From positions 62,001 to 126,000 of the forward strand of contig CAWCRU010000018.1 of assembly GCA_963798075.1 (NCBI GenBank): a DNA stretch of 64,000 nt. Direction: 5' to 3'. The notes beneath the pieces are model-generated. The model ran no database searches. It was not told the origin of the DNA and saw only the letters and a list, made by a program, of their open reading frames with translations. Shown here piece by piece: positions 63,276 to 64,000 of this stretch (positions within the stretch are counted from its first letter, which is position 1; each line of letters opens with the position of its first letter). The DNA comes from DATAOG01 sp963798075 (lineage in GTDB: Bacteria > Pseudomonadota > Alphaproteobacteria > Geminicoccales > Geminicoccaceae). The translations under genes were made by a program, and so were the position numbers.

Positions 63276-64000
63276 TCAGGCGTAGCGCTCGATGGTGCCG
63301 GCGACCTCGTCGAGGACGCCCTGGAGCAGCGTCTCGTCGTCGGCCTCGACCATGACGCGGATCAAAGGCTCGGTGCCGGACGGCCGCACCAGGATGCGGC
63401 CGTGGCCGCGGAGGCGCTCCTCAGCCATCTCGATGCACTGCCGGACCGCGGCCTCCTCGAGGGGCCGGCCGCCGTTCAGACGGCAGTTGTGCAGGCGTTG
63501 CGGCAAGGGCTCGAAGGCGCGGCCGAACTCGCTCATCGGCCGGTCCTGACGGCGCATCACGGCCAGGATCTGCAAGCCGGCCAGCAGGCCGTCGCCGGTC
63601 GTGGCGAAGTCGGTCATGATGATGTGGCCGGACTGCTCGCCGCCGAGATTGTGGCCCGAGGCGCGCATGTGCTCGACCACGTAGCGATCGCCCACCTGGC
63701 TCCGATGGAGGCTCAGTCCCCGGCTGCGCAGGTGACGCTCGAGGCCGAGGTTGGACATCGCGGTGCCGACCACGCCGCCGCCCCGCAGCGACGCATCGGC
63801 CTGCCAGCTCTGGGCGAGCAGGGCCAGGATCTGATCGCCGTCGATCAGCTCCCCGCGCTCATCGGCAAGCACGATGCGATCCGCATCGCCGTCGAGGGCG
63901 ATGCCAAGATCGGCGCTCCGCTCGAGCACCGCCTGGCACATCGCCTGGGGCTGGGTCGAGCCGCAGCGGGCGTTGATGTTGAAGCCGTTGGGAGTGGTGC
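63276..64000 (-). CDS. glmM: Phosphoglucosamine mutase, N-terminal part beyond right edge
   Basis: The visible 241 codons cover the C-terminal half. TPNGFNINARCGSTQP is at the edge, DGDADRIVLADERGELIDGDQ is the metal-binding loop, GGEQSGHIIMTDFATTGDG is the sugar-binding loop, and LVRPSGTEPLIRVMVEADD is the phosphate-binding loop; all are GlmM features. The catalytic serine (in the TRxSG motif) lies outside the window. The enzyme converts glucosamine-6-phosphate to glucosamine-1-phosphate for UDP-GlcNAc, and so for peptidoglycan and lipopolysaccharide. The nagA pair at the other end of the window acts on the same metabolite pool. Confidence 0.95.
   Translation of the reverse strand, partial: TTPNGFNINARCGSTQPQAMCQAVLERSADLGIALDGDADRIVLADERGELIDGDQILALLAQSWQADASLRGGGVVGTAMSNLGLERHLRSRGLSLHRSQVGDRYVVEHMRASGHNLGGEQSGHIIMTDFATTGDGLLAGLQILAVMRRQDRPMSEFGRAFEPLPQRLHNCRLNGGRPLEEAAVRQCIEMAEERLRGHGRILVRPSGTEPLIRVMVEADDETLLQGVLDEVAGTIERYA

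Noticed and set aside
63037..63285. Possible small gene or structured RNA (a GGGGAAAGTCCG segment recalled RNase P RNA)
   Set aside because: The other conserved RNase P, tmRNA and SRP RNA segments are missing, and the coding frame has no family resemblance.

Overview
The window looks like a chromosomal segment of a very G+C-rich alphaproteobacterium, most plausibly a member of or near the Rhodospirillales/Geminicoccales. The reasons are the gene order purC-purS-purQ-purL-bolA-grxD, the rpsD and DUF3108 genes next to it, the YdbH-YnbE-YdbL and MlaA envelope genes, GTG/TTG starts and strong codon bias. This placement is an inference from gene content. No rRNA, tRNA, CRISPR array, complete insertion sequence or phage was found.

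Layout. 1-2776 (minus): a hydantoinase/oxoprolinase A subunit (cut at the left edge) tightly coupled to a DapA-like aldolase. 2864-5150: a secreted SNase-like protein, a DUF4396 membrane protein and an unknown CxxC protein. 5320-7429: nagA and a SIS-domain deaminase for N-acetylglucosamine catabolism. 7446-9478: mlaA with a secreted alpha/beta hydrolase. 9835-12880: a cyclase, a PP2C phosphatase, an unknown gene and a SYLF protein. 13063-16276: the ydbH-ynbE-ydbL intermembrane lipid-transport operon. 16354-17407: a RelE-type toxin-antitoxin pair and a glycine-zipper lipoprotein. 17410-24708: a sugar ABC importer (solute-binding protein and two unusual permeases, no ATPase), a DUF433/DUF5615 module, an aldo/keto reductase and an FGGY kinase, which together suggest uptake and oxidation/phosphorylation of a carbohydrate. 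24949-29476: the purine operon with bolA and grxD. 29508-31372: DUF3108 and rpsD with a clear promoter and leader hairpin. 31404-32137: two coupled unknown genes. 32363-38992: a HerA-like ATPase, trmJ, cimA, a Phd/RelE pair and nadE. 39348-41939: three exported proteins (coiled coil, orphan TAXI binding protein, Calx-beta protein). 41968-49851: an MtnK-like kinase homologue and a surface-glycan type cluster (RfbC-like epimerase, DUF4910 peptidase, SDR epimerase, apiosidase-like hydrolase, PLP aminotransferase), next to two divergent LuxR-type regulators (50283-52533). 52576-60221: PrpE, a retropepsin/DUF5678 pair of foreign-looking composition, a TPR protein, an FAD oxidoreductase, DoxX and an AlkK-type acyl-CoA synthetase. 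60275-64000: two small unknown genes, a lipoprotein with a degenerate trypsin fold, and glmM cut by the right edge.

Two patterns stand out. First, at least twelve reading frames, including essential purQ and purL (two shifts), are broken by what is always one extra base. This looks like a systematic insertion error in the assembly rather than gene decay. Second, several exported or regulatory proteins keep a catalytic fold but have lost the catalytic residues: the SNase-like, MtnK-like, receiver-domain and trypsin-like proteins. The best candidates for an undescribed system are the three-gene exported cluster at 39348-41939 and the glycan cluster with its paired regulators.
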